This document shows, piece by piece, positions 15,975 through 24,263 of a DNA stretch of 33,057 nucleotides. The notes under the pieces are model-generated. The model saw nothing but the letters and a program-made list of their open reading frames with translations, was not told the DNA's origin and did no database searches. The DNA lies in the NCBI GenBank assembly GCA_003021975.1, contig PXRR01000036.1, forward strand, positions 1 to 33,057, given 5' to 3'. This DNA comes from Halobacteriales archaeon QS_5_70_17 (GTDB lineage Archaea; Halobacteriota; Halobacteria; Halobacteriales; Haloarculaceae). Position 1 is the first letter of the stretch, and every line of letters starts with the position of its first letter. The translations under genes and the position numbers were made by a program.

Positions 15975-17603
15975 ATGCCGACAGCGCCTACGGGCTACGA
16001 CCCGACGCTGGGGGAGAAGTTCATTTTCGTCACCGGCGGGGTGATGAGCGGCCTCGGGAAGGGCATCACCGCCGCCTCGACGGGCCGGTTGCTCGCCAAC
16101 GCCGGCTTCGACGTGACGGCGGTGAAGATCGACCCCTACCTGAACGTCGACGCCGGGACGATGAACCCCTTCCAGCACGGGGAGGTGTACGTGCTCAAAG
16201 ACGGCGCGGAGGTCGACCTCGACCTGGGGAACTACGAGCGGTTCCTGGACATCGACATGACCTCCGATCACAACGTCACGACCGGGAAGACCTACCAGCA
16301 CGTCATCGAGAAAGAGCGGGCCGGCGACTACCTGGGCAACACCGTCCAGATCATCCCCCACGTCACCGACGACATCAAGCGGCGCATCAGGGAGGCCGCC
16401 GCGGGCCACGACGTCTGCATCGTCGAGGTCGGGGGCACGGTCGGCGACATCGAGGGGATGCCGTTCCTGGAGGCCCTGCGCCAGTTCGTCCACGAGCAGG
16501 ACGACGACGACTTCCTGCTGACTCACGTCACGCTCGTCCCCTACTCGAAGAACGGCGAGCAGAAGACGAAGCCGACCCAGCACAGCGTCAAAGAGTTGCG
16601 GTCGATCGGTCTCCAGCCGGACGTGCTCGTCGGGCGCTGCGAGGACCACCTCGATCCGGAGACCAAAGAGAAGATCGCGCTGTTCTGCGACGTCCCGACC
16701 GACGCCGTCTTCTCGAATCCCGACGTCGAGGACGTCTACCACGTCCCGCTGACCGTCGAGGAGGAGGGCCTCGACGAGTACGTGATGGGCCGACTGGGGC
16801 TGGCCGACCGGGTGATCCCGAAAGCCGAGCGGGACAACCGGTGGCGCGACCTCGTCACCCAGGAGACCCGCGGCGAGGTCGAGGTCGCGCTGGTCGGCAA
16901 GTACGCTCTCGAGGACGCCTACCTCTCGATCCACGAGGCGCTGAAGCACGCCGGCCTCGAGCGCGGCGTCGAGGTCGACGTCCAGTGGGTCGACGCCGAG
17001 GAGATGAGCCCCGACCACGAACGCCGCCTCCGGGGCGCCGACGCGGTGATCGTCCCCGGCGGGTTCGGCGTTCGGGGCACCGACGGGAAGCTAGAGGCGA
17101 TCCGCTACGCCCGCGAGGAGGGGGTTCCCTTCCTCGGGCTCTGCCTGGGCTTCCAGCTGGCGGTCGTCGAGTTCGCCCGGAACGTCAGCGGACTGACCGG
17201 CGCGAACTCCAGCGAGTTCGCGGAGGGGACGCCCCACCCCGTGATCGACCTCCTGCCCGAGCAGTACCACGTCGAGGACATGGGCGGGACGATGCGGCTG
17301 GGCGCCTACGAGACCACGGTCGAACCGGGGACGCTCGCGGCCGAACTGTACGGCGGGAACTGCGTCGAGCGTCACCGCCACCGGTACGAGGTCAACCCCG
17401 AGTACATCGACCGACTCGAGAGCGACGGACTCGTCTTCTCGGGACGCGTCAACAACCGCATGGAGACACTCGAACTCCCCGAGCACCCCTACTTCCTCGG
17501 CACGCAGTTCCACCCCGAGTTCCGATCCCGGCCCGGACGGGCCTCGCCGCCCTTCCTCGGCCTGCTCGACGCCGTCCTCGACCGCGCGGAGGTGACGGCC
17601 TGA
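15975..17603 (+). CDS. pyrG: CTP synthase
   Basis: A 542-residue cytoplasmic enzyme that aminates UTP to CTP using glutamine and ATP. The synthetase domain carries the P-loop-like [17 protein letters not shown] near residues 18-34 and the Mg/UTP-binding stretch [20 protein letters not shown]. The C-terminal class I glutamine amidotransferase domain carries the nucleophile motif [10 protein letters not shown] and the catalytic HPE (His at about 513). A TATA-like GTTTTGG lies about 28 bases before the ATG. The stop codon overlaps the guaAB start by one base (TGATG), so the genes are translationally coupled. Confidence 0.97.
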   Translation: MPTAPTGYDPTLGEKFIFVTGGVMSGLGKGITAASTGRLLANAGFDVTAVKIDPYLNVDAGTMNPFQHGEVYVLKDGAEVDLDLGNYERFLDIDMTSDHNVTTGKTYQHVIEKERAGDYLGNTVQIIPHVTDDIKRRIREAAAGHDVCIVEVGGTVGDIEGMPFLEALRQFVHEQDDDDFLLTHVTLVPYSKNGEQKTKPTQHSVKELRSIGLQPDVLVGRCEDHLDPETKEKIALFCDVPTDAVFSNPDVEDVYHVPLTVEEEGLDEYVMGRLGLADRVIPKAERDNRWRDLVTQETRGEVEVALVGKYALEDAYLSIHEALKHAGLERGVEVDVQWVDAEEMSPDHERRLRGADAVIVPGGFGVRGTDGKLEAIRYAREEGVPFLGLCLGFQLAVVEFARNVSGLTGANSSEFAEGTPHPVIDLLPEQYHVEDMGGTMRLGAYETTVEPGTLAAELYGGNCVERHRHRYEVNPEYIDRLESDGLVFSGRVNNRMETLELPEHPYFLGTQFHPEFRSRPGRASPPFLGLLDAVLDRAEVTA

Positions 17604-18520
17604 TGGTCGACACCGGCGAGTTCGTCGAGGAGGCAGTCGCGGAGATCCGCGGGGCGGTCGGCGACGCCAACGCCGTCATCGCGCTGTCGGGCGGCGTCGA
17701 CTCCTCCGTGGCGGCCGCGCTCGCTTACGAGGCCATCGGCGACCGACTCACGCCGGTGTACGTCGACACCGGCCTGATGCGGAAAGGGGAGACCGAGGAG
17801 ATCCGCGAGACCTTCGACTACATGGAGTCGCTGCGGGTGGTCGAGGCCCAGGAGCGGTTTCTCGACGCGCTCGCGGGGGTCACCGACCCCGAGGCGAAGC
17901 GCCACGCCATCGGCGAGCGGTTCATCCGCGAGTTCGAGCGAGAGGCCCGCGACGCCGACGCCGACTACCTCGTCCAGGGGACGATCTACCCCGACCGCAT
18001 CGAGAGCGAGGGCAACATCAAGTCCCACCACAACGTCGGCGGCCTGCCGGAGGTGGTCGACTTCGAGGGGATCGTCGAACCTGTCCGGGACCTCTACAAG
18101 GACGAGGTCCGCGAGGTCGCCCGCGCGCTCGACCTCGAGGAGGTCGTCAGCGAGCGGATGCCGTTCCCCGGTCCGGGACTCGCCGTTCGGATCGTCGGCG
18201 AAGTCACCGAGGAGAACCTCGAGGTGGCCCGGGAGGCGACCCACGTCGTCGAGGACGAACTCACCTCCTACGACCCCTGGCAGGCGTTCGCGGCCGTCAT
18301 CGGGAAGGCGACGGGGGTGAAAGGCGACAACCGCGTCCACGGCTACGTGGTCGCGGTCCGCTCGGTGGAGTCCCGCGACGGGATGACCGCCCGCGCCCAG
18401 GAACTCGACTGGGAGACGCTCCAGCGGATCCAGTCGCGGATCACCGGCGAACTCCCGAACGTCTCGCGCGTGCTCTACGACGTCACGCACAAACCGCCCG
18501 CGACCATCGAGTACGAATGA
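17603..18520 (+). CDS. guaAB: GMP synthase subunit B (PP-ATPase)
   Basis: A 305-residue PP-loop ATPase subunit of archaeal two-subunit GMP synthase. It adenylates XMP and uses ammonia to make GMP. The PP-loop SGGVDSS is at residues 29-35. The conserved stretches [16 protein letters not shown] and [12 protein letters not shown], and the C-terminal dimerisation region ending KPPATIEYE, match the family. The glutaminase subunit (GuaAA) is not in the window. It overlaps pyrG by one base and the next gene by four (ATGA), giving a compact nucleotide-synthesis operon. Confidence 0.95.
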   Translation: MVDTGEFVEEAVAEIRGAVGDANAVIALSGGVDSSVAAALAYEAIGDRLTPVYVDTGLMRKGETEEIRETFDYMESLRVVEAQERFLDALAGVTDPEAKRHAIGERFIREFEREARDADADYLVQGTIYPDRIESEGNIKSHHNVGGLPEVVDFEGIVEPVRDLYKDEVREVARALDLEEVVSERMPFPGPGLAVRIVGEVTEENLEVAREATHVVEDELTSYDPWQAFAAVIGKATGVKGDNRVHGYVVAVRSVESRDGMTARAQELDWETLQRIQSRITGELPNVSRVLYDVTHKPPATIEYE

Positions 18521-18837
18521 CCCGGGCGATCGTCGTCGGCAGCGACCCGAACGGGATCGGCGAGGCGCTGGCCGACCGCGGCGTCGAGGTCGCTCGGGCG
18601 ACCGGTACCGGCGACAGGGAGGCGCTGACCGACGCCGGCGTCGAGGGCGCCGACCTGCTGGTGGTGACCGACGCCGGTCTCGCCACCTCCATCCCGGTCG
18701 CACGGGAACTGACGCCCGACATCAAGGTCGTCGCCTACACGGGCAACTCCCTGCCGGAGTTCGCGCTGGCCAGCGCCGCCCTCATCGTCGACCCGGACCT
18801 GATGAGTCCCGAGACGGTCGCCGAGGAACTGGCGTAA
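18517..18837 (+). CDS. Small Rossmann-like protein coupled to guaAB
   Basis: A 106-residue protein with a Rossmann-like fold ([20 protein letters not shown], strand-loop-helix start, then [20 protein letters not shown] and KVVAYTGN). It may bind a nucleotide or NAD(P). It resembles a TrkA-N-type half-domain and belongs to a small haloarchaeal family that is sometimes annotated, probably wrongly, as CTP synthetase because it sits next to pyrG. The start overlaps the guaAB stop by four bases (ATGA). Conserved coupling to pyrG and guaAB suggests a link to nucleotide synthesis, perhaps regulatory, but no function can be stated. Confidence 0.75.
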   Translation: MTRAIVVGSDPNGIGEALADRGVEVARATGTGDREALTDAGVEGADLLVVTDAGLATSIPVARELTPDIKVVAYTGNSLPEFALASAALIVDPDLMSPETVAEELA

Positions 18838-18921
18838 CCTCCCTCTCGATCCCCGGTACCCCGCTATCCGAGAGAGATCTGGGGAGAGTCGACCCCGATC
18901 TGGCGCCGATTCGTGTCAGAT

Positions 18922-18936
18922 TTTACAAATAAATCA
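18922..18936 (+). promoter_or_regulatory. TATA box supporting GTG start at 18955
   Basis: TTTACAAATAAATCA is a strong AT-rich element in GC-rich DNA. It lies about 26 bases upstream of the GTG at 18955, so transcription would begin at or near that codon. The longer frame from GTG 18913 would run through this element. Confidence 0.6.
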
Positions 18937-18954
18937 CGTCGATCGCGGCCGGAC

Positions 18955-19677
18955 GTGTCGTCGACGTCGCGGAGATACCCCAGCAGACGGCAGGTACTCG
19001 CGTCCGCCGGCGCGACCGGGGTCGCCGCAGTCGCCGGCGTCGGTAGCGCCGCGGCGGACAGTCACGACGGTCGGGAGTTCGCGGTCGTGCGCGCAGCGCA
19101 CTTCTCGCCGGACGCGCCGAACGTCGACGTCTACGTCGGCGATCACCGGATCCTGGCCGACGTCCCGTTCGGCGCGATCTCGGGGTACACGTCGCTCCGT
19201 CCGGGCCGATACCGGGTCCGGATCACGGCGGCGGGCGCCCCCGACACCGTCGCGTTCGACGACCACCTCGATCTCCCCGCCGGGGAGTTCACCGTCGCGG
19301 CGACGGGCGAACTGTCCGAGGGGACGTTCGAACCGCTCGTACTGGAAGACGACGCCGGCCGGCCCGGGCGGGGGACGACGCGCGTCCGGGTCGTCCACGC
19401 CGCGCCCGACGCGCCGGCGGTGGACGTGACCGCCGGCGACGGGACGGCGCTGTTCGAGGGCGTCGCGTTCGGTGATTCCGGCGGTTACGCCACCGTTGAC
19501 GCCGGCGAGTACGACCTCGCAGTCCGGTCCGCCAGCGGCGGCGACCCGGTCGCCGAGGTTCCGGCGACCTTCGAGTCCGGGACCGTCTACACCGCCTTCG
19601 TCACGGGCTATCTTACCCCCGACGACGAACCGACCGACGAGGCGTTAGCGCTCCTCCTCGAGGCCGACGACCAGTGA
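18955..19677 (+). CDS. Tat-exported DUF4397-like protein
   Basis: A 240-residue predicted exported protein. A Tat signal is visible (SRRQVLASAGATG) with the AADSH cleavage-like region at about residue 35. The mature part contains two similar beta-rich repeats of the DUF4397 type: VVRAAHFSPDAPNVDVYVGD in the first and VVHAAPDAPAVDVTAGD in the second, each followed by a Pro/Gly-rich strand block. The end is acidic (PDDEPTDEALALLLEADDQ). The start at GTG 18955 is preferred to GTG 18913 because of the TATA-like element between them. The role is likely extracellular, but the ligand is unknown. Confidence 0.85.
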   Translation: MSSTSRRYPSRRQVLASAGATGVAAVAGVGSAAADSHDGREFAVVRAAHFSPDAPNVDVYVGDHRILADVPFGAISGYTSLRPGRYRVRITAAGAPDTVAFDDHLDLPAGEFTVAATGELSEGTFEPLVLEDDAGRPGRGTTRVRVVHAAPDAPAVDVTAGDGTALFEGVAFGDSGGYATVDAGEYDLAVRSASGGDPVAEVPATFESGTVYTAFVTGYLTPDDEPTDEALALLLEADDQ

Positions 19678-19756
19678 GATCCTGCCCTGGTCAGTAGCCG
19701 GTTCCCCTTCCGGTCCTCTCCGCCTCCGCGCGACTGATCGACGTGCCTACAATCCA

Positions 19757-19766
19757 GGGAGGTGAC
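19757..19766 (+). promoter_or_regulatory. Shine-Dalgarno sequence deciding the winged-helix start
   Basis: GGGAGGTGAC contains GGAGGTGA, fully complementary to the archaeal 16S rRNA 3' end. It is correctly spaced from the GTG at 19771 but overlaps the alternative GTG at 19762, so 19771 is the more likely start. Confidence 0.55.
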
Positions 19767-19770
19767 GAAC

Positions 19771-20052
19771 GTGCGTAATGGAGGCGGGCTCTGGCAGGTC
19801 CTCGCCGGGACCCGCGGCGGTCCCAACCGAGCGCGAGTCCTGCGGGCCCTCGACGAGCGCCCCCGCAACGCCAATCAGCCCGCGGAGGACCCCGACCTCA
19901 GCTACAAGACCGTCACCTACCACCTCGACGTCTTCGAGGAGAACGCCGTGGTCCGGAGCACCGACACCGACTACGGGACGGTCTACCTCCCGTCCGAGCG
20001 GGCACGGTCGAACTGGGAGACGGTCGAGCGGATCATTCAACAGGTGGAATGA
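19771..20052 (+). CDS. Winged-helix transcriptional regulator
   Basis: A 93-residue ArsR-like winged-helix protein of a haloarchaeal family. It starts near GGLWQVLAGTRGGPNRARVL and continues with LSYKTVTYHLDVFEENAVV (recognition-helix region) and a beta wing (DYGTVYLPS). Relatives typically read NANQLAEALDLDY before the recognition helix. Here the segment is NANQPAEDPDLSY, which places two prolines in the second helix of the helix-turn-helix. Such proteins are commonly paired with a short membrane protein. Here that partner, immediately downstream, is broken, so this regulator may itself be decaying. Confidence 0.7.
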   Translation: MRNGGGLWQVLAGTRGGPNRARVLRALDERPRNANQPAEDPDLSYKTVTYHLDVFEENAVVRSTDTDYGTVYLPSERARSNWETVERIIQQVE

Positions 20053-20098
20053 GTATGAGACGGGACACACACGAACCGGCGGGCGGAGGTACGAACGA

Positions 20099-20383
20099 AC
20101 GAGTCTCCTACTCGACGTCGCGCGAGTCGCGGCCGCTGTCGACGTCGCCATGTTGCTCGCGTTGACCGCTATCTGAGCCGGCAGTTACCGGCAGATACGC
20201 TCGAAACAGACCCTCGGCGCGCTCGTGTTCGCCCTGTTTCTCCTCGCGGAGAACGCGCTCGCGTTCTACTACTACGTCTTCGCCGGCCTTGAGGTCAGCC
20301 CGTCGGCGATCCGAGCGATGATGCTCCTGCAGGTGCTCGAGGCGCTGAGGATCGCCTTCCTCGCGTGGGTTACGGCCAGTTGA
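20099..20383 (+). pseudogene. Broken membrane partner of the winged-helix gene
   Basis: A single frame encodes three hydrophobic helices of a small haloarchaeal membrane protein: LLLDVARVAAAVDVAMLLAL, then TLGALVFALFLLAENALAFY and MMLLQVLEALRIAFLAWVT, ending at TGA 20381-20383. A TGA at 20174-20176 interrupts it in the sequence AI-stop-AGSYRQ. Relatives, as I recall them, have tryptophan there (IWxRNYRQ), so a TGG to TGA change is likely. No ATG or GTG in this frame precedes the first helix; the only ATG is at 20150, inside it. The gene therefore appears inactivated twice. Confidence 0.7.
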
Positions 20384-20458
20384 CGGGACCGACCGGCCGC
20401 CGCTCCCGCTTGTCGGTCGCGTCAGCGGGGGGACCGCCGGGTCGGACTCCGGGGCCGC

Positions 20459-20836
20459 TCACCTCGCGCTCTCGACCGCGTCCCGGGCGGCCTCGGTGTC
20501 CCCGTGCTCCTCGTAGGCGGCCATCAGGTCCCGGGCGAGGTCCATCGCCGCCGCCCGGTCACCCACCTCGTGAGTGCGTTCGATCTCCGCCGGGGCGGTG
20601 ACGCTCCCCTCGACGATACCGACCTGCCAGACTCCCGCGTCGTCACGCGACTGGTTGCCCCCGATCGGGGCCGCGTGGATCTGCACCTCGTCGGCGCCCG
20701 CCCGCTCGAACAGTTCCGGCTGTCTCGGATCGTACTTGTTACTCATCGCAGGCCCGTCCGGGTCGTCCTCGCGCTTGCTTTTCGTCGTGGTCCAGCCGCC
20801 GGGCAGGGAGTTGCCGTCGGAGTTACTCTCGCTCAT
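20459..20836 (-). CDS. Small conserved hypothetical protein
   Basis: A 125-residue acidic soluble protein without a recognised domain. The N-terminal 50 residues are polar and likely disordered (SNSDGNSLPGGWTTTKSKRE). The middle contains PELFERAGADEVQIHAAPIG and DDAGVWQVGIVEGSVTAPAE, which look like a small beta structure. The C-terminus is a helix (AAAMDLARDLMAAYEEHGDT). A weak TATA-like CTTTTTC lies about 26 bases before the ATG (20859-20866). The start at 20836 is preferred over upstream alternatives because of this element. There is no functional clue from its neighbours. Confidence 0.6.
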   Translation of the reverse strand: MSESNSDGNSLPGGWTTTKSKREDDPDGPAMSNKYDPRQPELFERAGADEVQIHAAPIGGNQSRDDAGVWQVGIVEGSVTAPAEIERTHEVGDRAAAMDLARDLMAAYEEHGDTEAARDAVESAR

Positions 20837-20956
20837 CGACCGCCGGTACGCGCGGCCCGGAAAAAGGTCTGGTGCGGTCCGCTGCAAGGACGGCGGCGAG
20901 ACGTTCGAACTCGAATTCGAACCGCGGGCGGCCGATCGGGTCGAGGGCGCTCGCCG

Positions 20957-21706
20957 CTACTCGATGCGCTGGCCCAGTTCCGCGAGCCGGACGCTCCCGC
21001 CCCGGAGGAACGGGACGCCGTGGCCCATCGCCAGCACCTCGACGGCCGGTTCGCGGTCGGCGAAGTCGTGGATGCTCTCGCGGACGTCCTCGGTGTCGTA
21101 GCTGAGGTACCACGGCGAGGGGCGGAGTTCGCCGTCGCGCTCGATCACCAGGTCGCCGACGAACGCGATCGACAGCGCCTCGCTCGCGTAGGCGACGTGG
21201 CCGGGGGTGTGGCCGGGCGTCTCGTAGACCTGAAACGTCCCGACCCGGTCGCCGTCTCCGACCGCCTCGACGGCGAGATCCGGCGCGTCGGTGAACGGCC
21301 CCGTCAGCCGGTGGAGCAGGCCCTTCGGCGTCCGAGCGTCGGGGCGGGCCCGCCCGGCGAGGAGGTCGGCGTCGTCGCGCCCGACGTAGACTGTTGCGTC
21401 CCGGAGGCCGAGTTTCGCCAGCCCCCCCGCGTGGTCGATGTCGTAGTGGGTGAGCAGGACTCGTTCGATCTCGCTCACGTCGTGGCCGGTCGCCTCGGTC
21501 TCGGCGGCCAGGCGCTCGGCGTCGAGGGGCGTCCCGGCGTCGACGAGCGTGAGCACGTACTCGTCGTCGTCGACGACCTCGGGGGCGTCGGAGGGCGCCT
21601 CGACGTCGGCCTCCTCGACGACCTCGGCGGGCAGGTCCTCGACGAGATACGCGTTCACACCGCGTAGTTCGATGAGCCAGCAGCGGTCCGTGAGTTCGGT
21701 GGGCAT
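20957..21706 (-). CDS. Metallo-beta-lactamase-fold hydrolase
   Basis: A 249-residue MBL-fold hydrolase. The metal site is visible in LTHYDIDHAGG (the HxDxDH variant, with Asp in place of the second His of HxHxDH), PGHTPGHV, an Asp in FVGDLV and the final His in AMGHGVPF. This pattern fits the general glyoxalase II-like and lactonase-like group. An acidic insertion at about residues 27-50 (EVVEEADVEAPSDAPEVVDD) is probably a surface loop typical of halophiles. A TATA-like CTTTTCC (21730-21737) lies about 27 bases before the ATG. The substrate is unknown. Confidence 0.88.
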   Translation of the reverse strand: MPTELTDRCWLIELRGVNAYLVEDLPAEVVEEADVEAPSDAPEVVDDDEYVLTLVDAGTPLDAERLAAETEATGHDVSEIERVLLTHYDIDHAGGLAKLGLRDATVYVGRDDADLLAGRARPDARTPKGLLHRLTGPFTDAPDLAVEAVGDGDRVGTFQVYETPGHTPGHVAYASEALSIAFVGDLVIERDGELRPSPWYLSYDTEDVRESIHDFADREPAVEVLAMGHGVPFLRGGSVRLAELGQRIE

Positions 21707-21852
21707 ACCTCTCCGTAGGCGGAGGTGGGGGAAAAGCGCACCCGTCGGGGGCGGCGTCCGCCACTGGGTGGCGAACTCCTCCGGAGATTCGCGCGACCGC
21801 TGTCGTCGGTCCGCGAGACGAGGCCGCCGGGGGGAAGAGGCGACCGCGACGG

Positions 21853-22671
21853 CTACACCGACAGCCGGGACCGGACGAGGTTCGAGAGCGTCCGGAGCTT
21901 CGAGGGACGGCGGATCCGCTCCATCTCCTCGTCGCTCAACTCGAAGTCGAAGACCTCCAGGTTCGCCGCGAGGTGCTCGCGGCTGGTCGCCTTCGGGACG
22001 GCGACGACGTTCTCGTGTTGGATCGCCCATCGGAGCGCCACCTGCGCCGGCGACTTCCCGTAGTCGTCTGCGACCGCGCGGATCACCTCGTCCTCGAGGA
22101 CGCCGCCGTGACCCAGCGGGCTGTAGGCGGTCAGCGCGAGGTCATGGATCGAGCAGTAGTCGAGCAGTTCCGTCTGGTCCCAGTAGGGGTGAAACTGCAC
22201 CTGGTCGGTGAGCACCTGCGCCGAGGAGAACTCCCGGGCCTCCGCCAGCAGGTCGAGGTCGAAGTTGCTCACGCCGATGTTCTCGACGGTCCCCCGGTCG
22301 ACGAGTTCGTTCATCGCGTCGATCGTCTCCCGCAGCGGGGTCCGGCGGTTGGGCCAGTGGATCAACAGGAGGTCGAGATAGTCGGTCCCCAACCGCGCGA
22401 GGCTCTCCTCGGTCGATCGAAGGACGCCATCGTAGTCCCGGTTTCCACCCTCCAACTTCGTCGCGAGGAAGACCTCGTCGCGGTCGACGTCGCTGGCGCG
22501 CAACGCCTCGCCGACCTGCCGCTCGTTGCCGTAGATCTGCGCGGTATCGATGTGGCGGTAGCCCAGTTCGAGGGCGGTCGCGACCGCGCGGCGGCAGTCG
22601 TCGCCGGTCTGGCGCCACGTTCCGAGGCCGATCTTCGGCAGGTCGACCCCCTGGACGGAGACGTGTTCCAT
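21853..22671 (-). CDS. Aldo/keto reductase
   Basis: A 272-residue NADP-dependent aldo/keto reductase of the TIM-barrel AKR superfamily, probably reducing small aldehydes or ketones. The catalytic tetrad is visible as Asp and Tyr in RHIDTAQIYGNE, Lys in FLATKLEGG and His in LLIHWPN. Other family marks are IGVSNFDLDLL, YSPLGHGGVLED and the cofactor region VVAVPKATSREHL. A good TATA element (minus-strand GCTATACCC) is centred about 28 bases before the ATG, supporting the chosen start. It stands alone, upstream of and divergent from the exchanger-like gene. Confidence 0.93.
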   Translation of the reverse strand: MEHVSVQGVDLPKIGLGTWRQTGDDCRRAVATALELGYRHIDTAQIYGNERQVGEALRASDVDRDEVFLATKLEGGNRDYDGVLRSTEESLARLGTDYLDLLLIHWPNRRTPLRETIDAMNELVDRGTVENIGVSNFDLDLLAEAREFSSAQVLTDQVQFHPYWDQTELLDYCSIHDLALTAYSPLGHGGVLEDEVIRAVADDYGKSPAQVALRWAIQHENVVAVPKATSREHLAANLEVFDFELSDEEMERIRRPSKLRTLSNLVRSRLSV

Positions 22672-22692
22672 ACTCGACCGAGGGCCTCCGCG

Positions 22693-22702
22693 GGGGTATA
22701 GC
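22693..22702 (-). promoter_or_regulatory. TATA box of the aldo/keto reductase gene
   Basis: The minus strand reads AGCTATACCC, centred about 28 bases from the ATG at 22671. Confidence 0.55.
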
Positions 22703-22772
22703 TTGCCGCCGCGCTCCCCGCTCGGCTGGGGGCGACGGCGTTCTCGGTCCGTGCCGGGGATTTGACGCCGGA

Positions 22773-23831
22773 GTGGACCAGCCTGACAGGAGTGATGATC
22801 CACGGGAGCCGGCGGTCCGGATCGGTATCGTGGTCGCGACAGTGGCCGGGCTCTGGACCGGGGCCCGCCTGCTGGCCGACGCCGTCGTGCGGCTGGCTCG
22901 ACGGGTCGGGCTGTCGGAGCTCACGATCGGGCTGACCGTCGTCGCTATGGGCACGTCGACGCCGGAACTCGTCGTCACCTCCGACGCCGCGTTCAGGCGG
23001 CTCGGCGACATCGCGGTCGGGAGCGTCGTCGGCTCGAACATCTACAACCTCGCGTTCGTCCTCGGGGTCGTCTCCCTGGTCCGGGTGATCCCGGTCGAGC
23101 GCTCGCTGGTCAACCGCGACGGGATCGCGCTGCTCGCGAGCGCGCTCGCGGGGGCGGGCGCGATGCTCGACCTGACGGTATCGCGGATCGAGGGGCTCGC
23201 GCTCCTCGGACTGCTCGTCGGCTACACCGCACTCCTCCTGCGTCGGGGGGCGGGCCCGGAACCGTCCGGTACCACGGACCCCGGCTCCGGCGCAGGCGCG
23301 ACCAGGGCACCGCCGGACGCCGGAGCGGAGGCCGACAGGGAGGCAGTGCCGGTCGCCGCCGCGACCGATCGGGCGGCGTTCCGACCCCGCGACGTCGCCC
23401 TCTTCACCGCCGGACTGGTCCTGATCCTCGTCAGCGGCGACCTGATGATGGGCGCGGCGTCGGAACTTGACCCGCGGCGCCGGCGTCTCCGACTGGGTGA
23501 CCGGGGGGCGATCGTCGCCGCCGGCACCTCGACCCCGGAGTTCGCGGTGTCGCTCGTGGCGACGCGTCGCGGCAGCATCGGAGTCTCCGCGGGCAACGTC
23601 GTCGGGAGCAACGTGTTCGACGTCCTCGGGATCATGGGGCTGGGCGCGATGCTCCGGCCGCTGTCGTTCGGCGCGGTGGCCCTCGAGAGCGTGGCCTGGC
23701 TCGTCGCCGTCAGCGCAGCCATCGTCGCCGCTCTCTGGACGGGCCGACAGCTCTCCCGGCCGGAGGGTGGCCTGCTGGCCTGCTCCGGACTCGCCTGGTG
23801 GGTGCTGGGCCTGCTCGGCCTGGTCGGGTGA
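22773..23831 (+). CDS. Na/Ca exchanger-family protein with paired frameshifts
   Basis: A 352-residue CaCA-superfamily cation antiporter (YrbG-like), with two inverted repeats of five helices. The first alpha repeat reads IGLTVVAMGTSTPELVVTSD with the following GSVVGSNIYNLAFVLG. The second reads VAAGTSTPEFAVSLVATRRG and GNVVGSNVFDVLGIMG. Residues 233-245 (DPRRRRLRLGDRG) do not match. Read one base later, the same DNA gives LTRGAGVSDWVTGG, the expected repeat sequence. An extra T near 23467 and a missing G in the run at 23503-23508 would explain this. The start is uncertain (GTG 22773). The protein may be inactive, or the two sites may be sequencing errors. Confidence 0.7.
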   Translation: MDQPDRSDDPREPAVRIGIVVATVAGLWTGARLLADAVVRLARRVGLSELTIGLTVVAMGTSTPELVVTSDAAFRRLGDIAVGSVVGSNIYNLAFVLGVVSLVRVIPVERSLVNRDGIALLASALAGAGAMLDLTVSRIEGLALLGLLVGYTALLLRRGAGPEPSGTTDPGSGAGATRAPPDAGAEADREAVPVAAATDRAAFRPRDVALFTAGLVLILVSGDLMMGAASELDPRRRRLRLGDRGAIVAAGTSTPEFAVSLVATRRGSIGVSAGNVVGSNVFDVLGIMGLGAMLRPLSFGAVALESVAWLVAVSAAIVAALWTGRQLSRPEGGLLACSGLAWWVLGLLGLVG

Positions 23832-24059
23832 GGCGAGTCCGCGAGCCTCCGAGAACGGTCGAGCGAGTCCGGAGTCCCCCGCTCGCGGCTGTGACTTCCG
23901 GTCCGGGCGGCGTCCGACGATTCGGTCGACGACACCGGATCGCGCCCTACCGAGGGTTTCGAACGTTCGGAACCATCCTCCCGTCAGTGCGGATTCGAAG
24001 GCCCAAAGCCGGTAAGTGAACGTCCCGTAGGCAGTGACGTCACGAGCGTTCGAGCAGCG
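23832..24059. other. Intergenic region without recognised genes
   Basis: No open frame with recognisable protein content is seen. The stretch separates the exchanger-like gene from the DUF4396 remnant. The last 30 bases (upstream of CTG 24060) read through in frame into that remnant without a clear start codon. Confidence 0.4.
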
Positions 24060-24263
24060 CTGCAGCAGTTCCTGACGACCCCGGTGGTACTGGGCGTCTG
24101 GAGCGTCCTCGTCGCGCTCTCGCTGGGCGTGCTCGTCCGCGACCTCCGGGCGAACAACGAGGCGCTCGGCAGTCTCATGAAGTACGTCTGGGGATTCACG
24201 GTGCTGTACTCGGGGCCGATCGGACTGGCGGTGTACTGGTACTCCGGACGGACGCAGATCTCC
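24060..24263 (+). pseudogene. Truncated DUF4396 membrane protein remnant
   Basis: The frame encodes LQQFLTTPVVLGVWSVLVAL, then RDLRANNEALGSLMKYVWGF and YSGPIGLAVYWYSGRTQIS. This is the N-terminal part of the DUF4396 family, an integral membrane protein group of unknown role. Relatives continue with a Cys-rich CHCYSGCGAGE-type segment and several more helices. Here similarity stops after TQIS at about 24263, and the open frame runs on to 24479 as unrelated sequence. The start codon is also unclear (GTG 24084 or an upstream non-standard one). The likely cause is a deletion or rearrangement junction close to 24263. Confidence 0.6.

Noticed and set aside
15191-18520. A single 1109-codon frame covering pyrG and guaAB
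   Set aside because: Only its last 305 codons are a protein (GuaAB). The rest is out of frame with pyrG.
20868-20956. A short plus-strand frame reading RCKDGGETFELEFEPRAADR
   Set aside because: It looks protein-like, but it is only about 30 codons, has no start of its own and ends in shadow of the MBL gene, so chance cannot be excluded.
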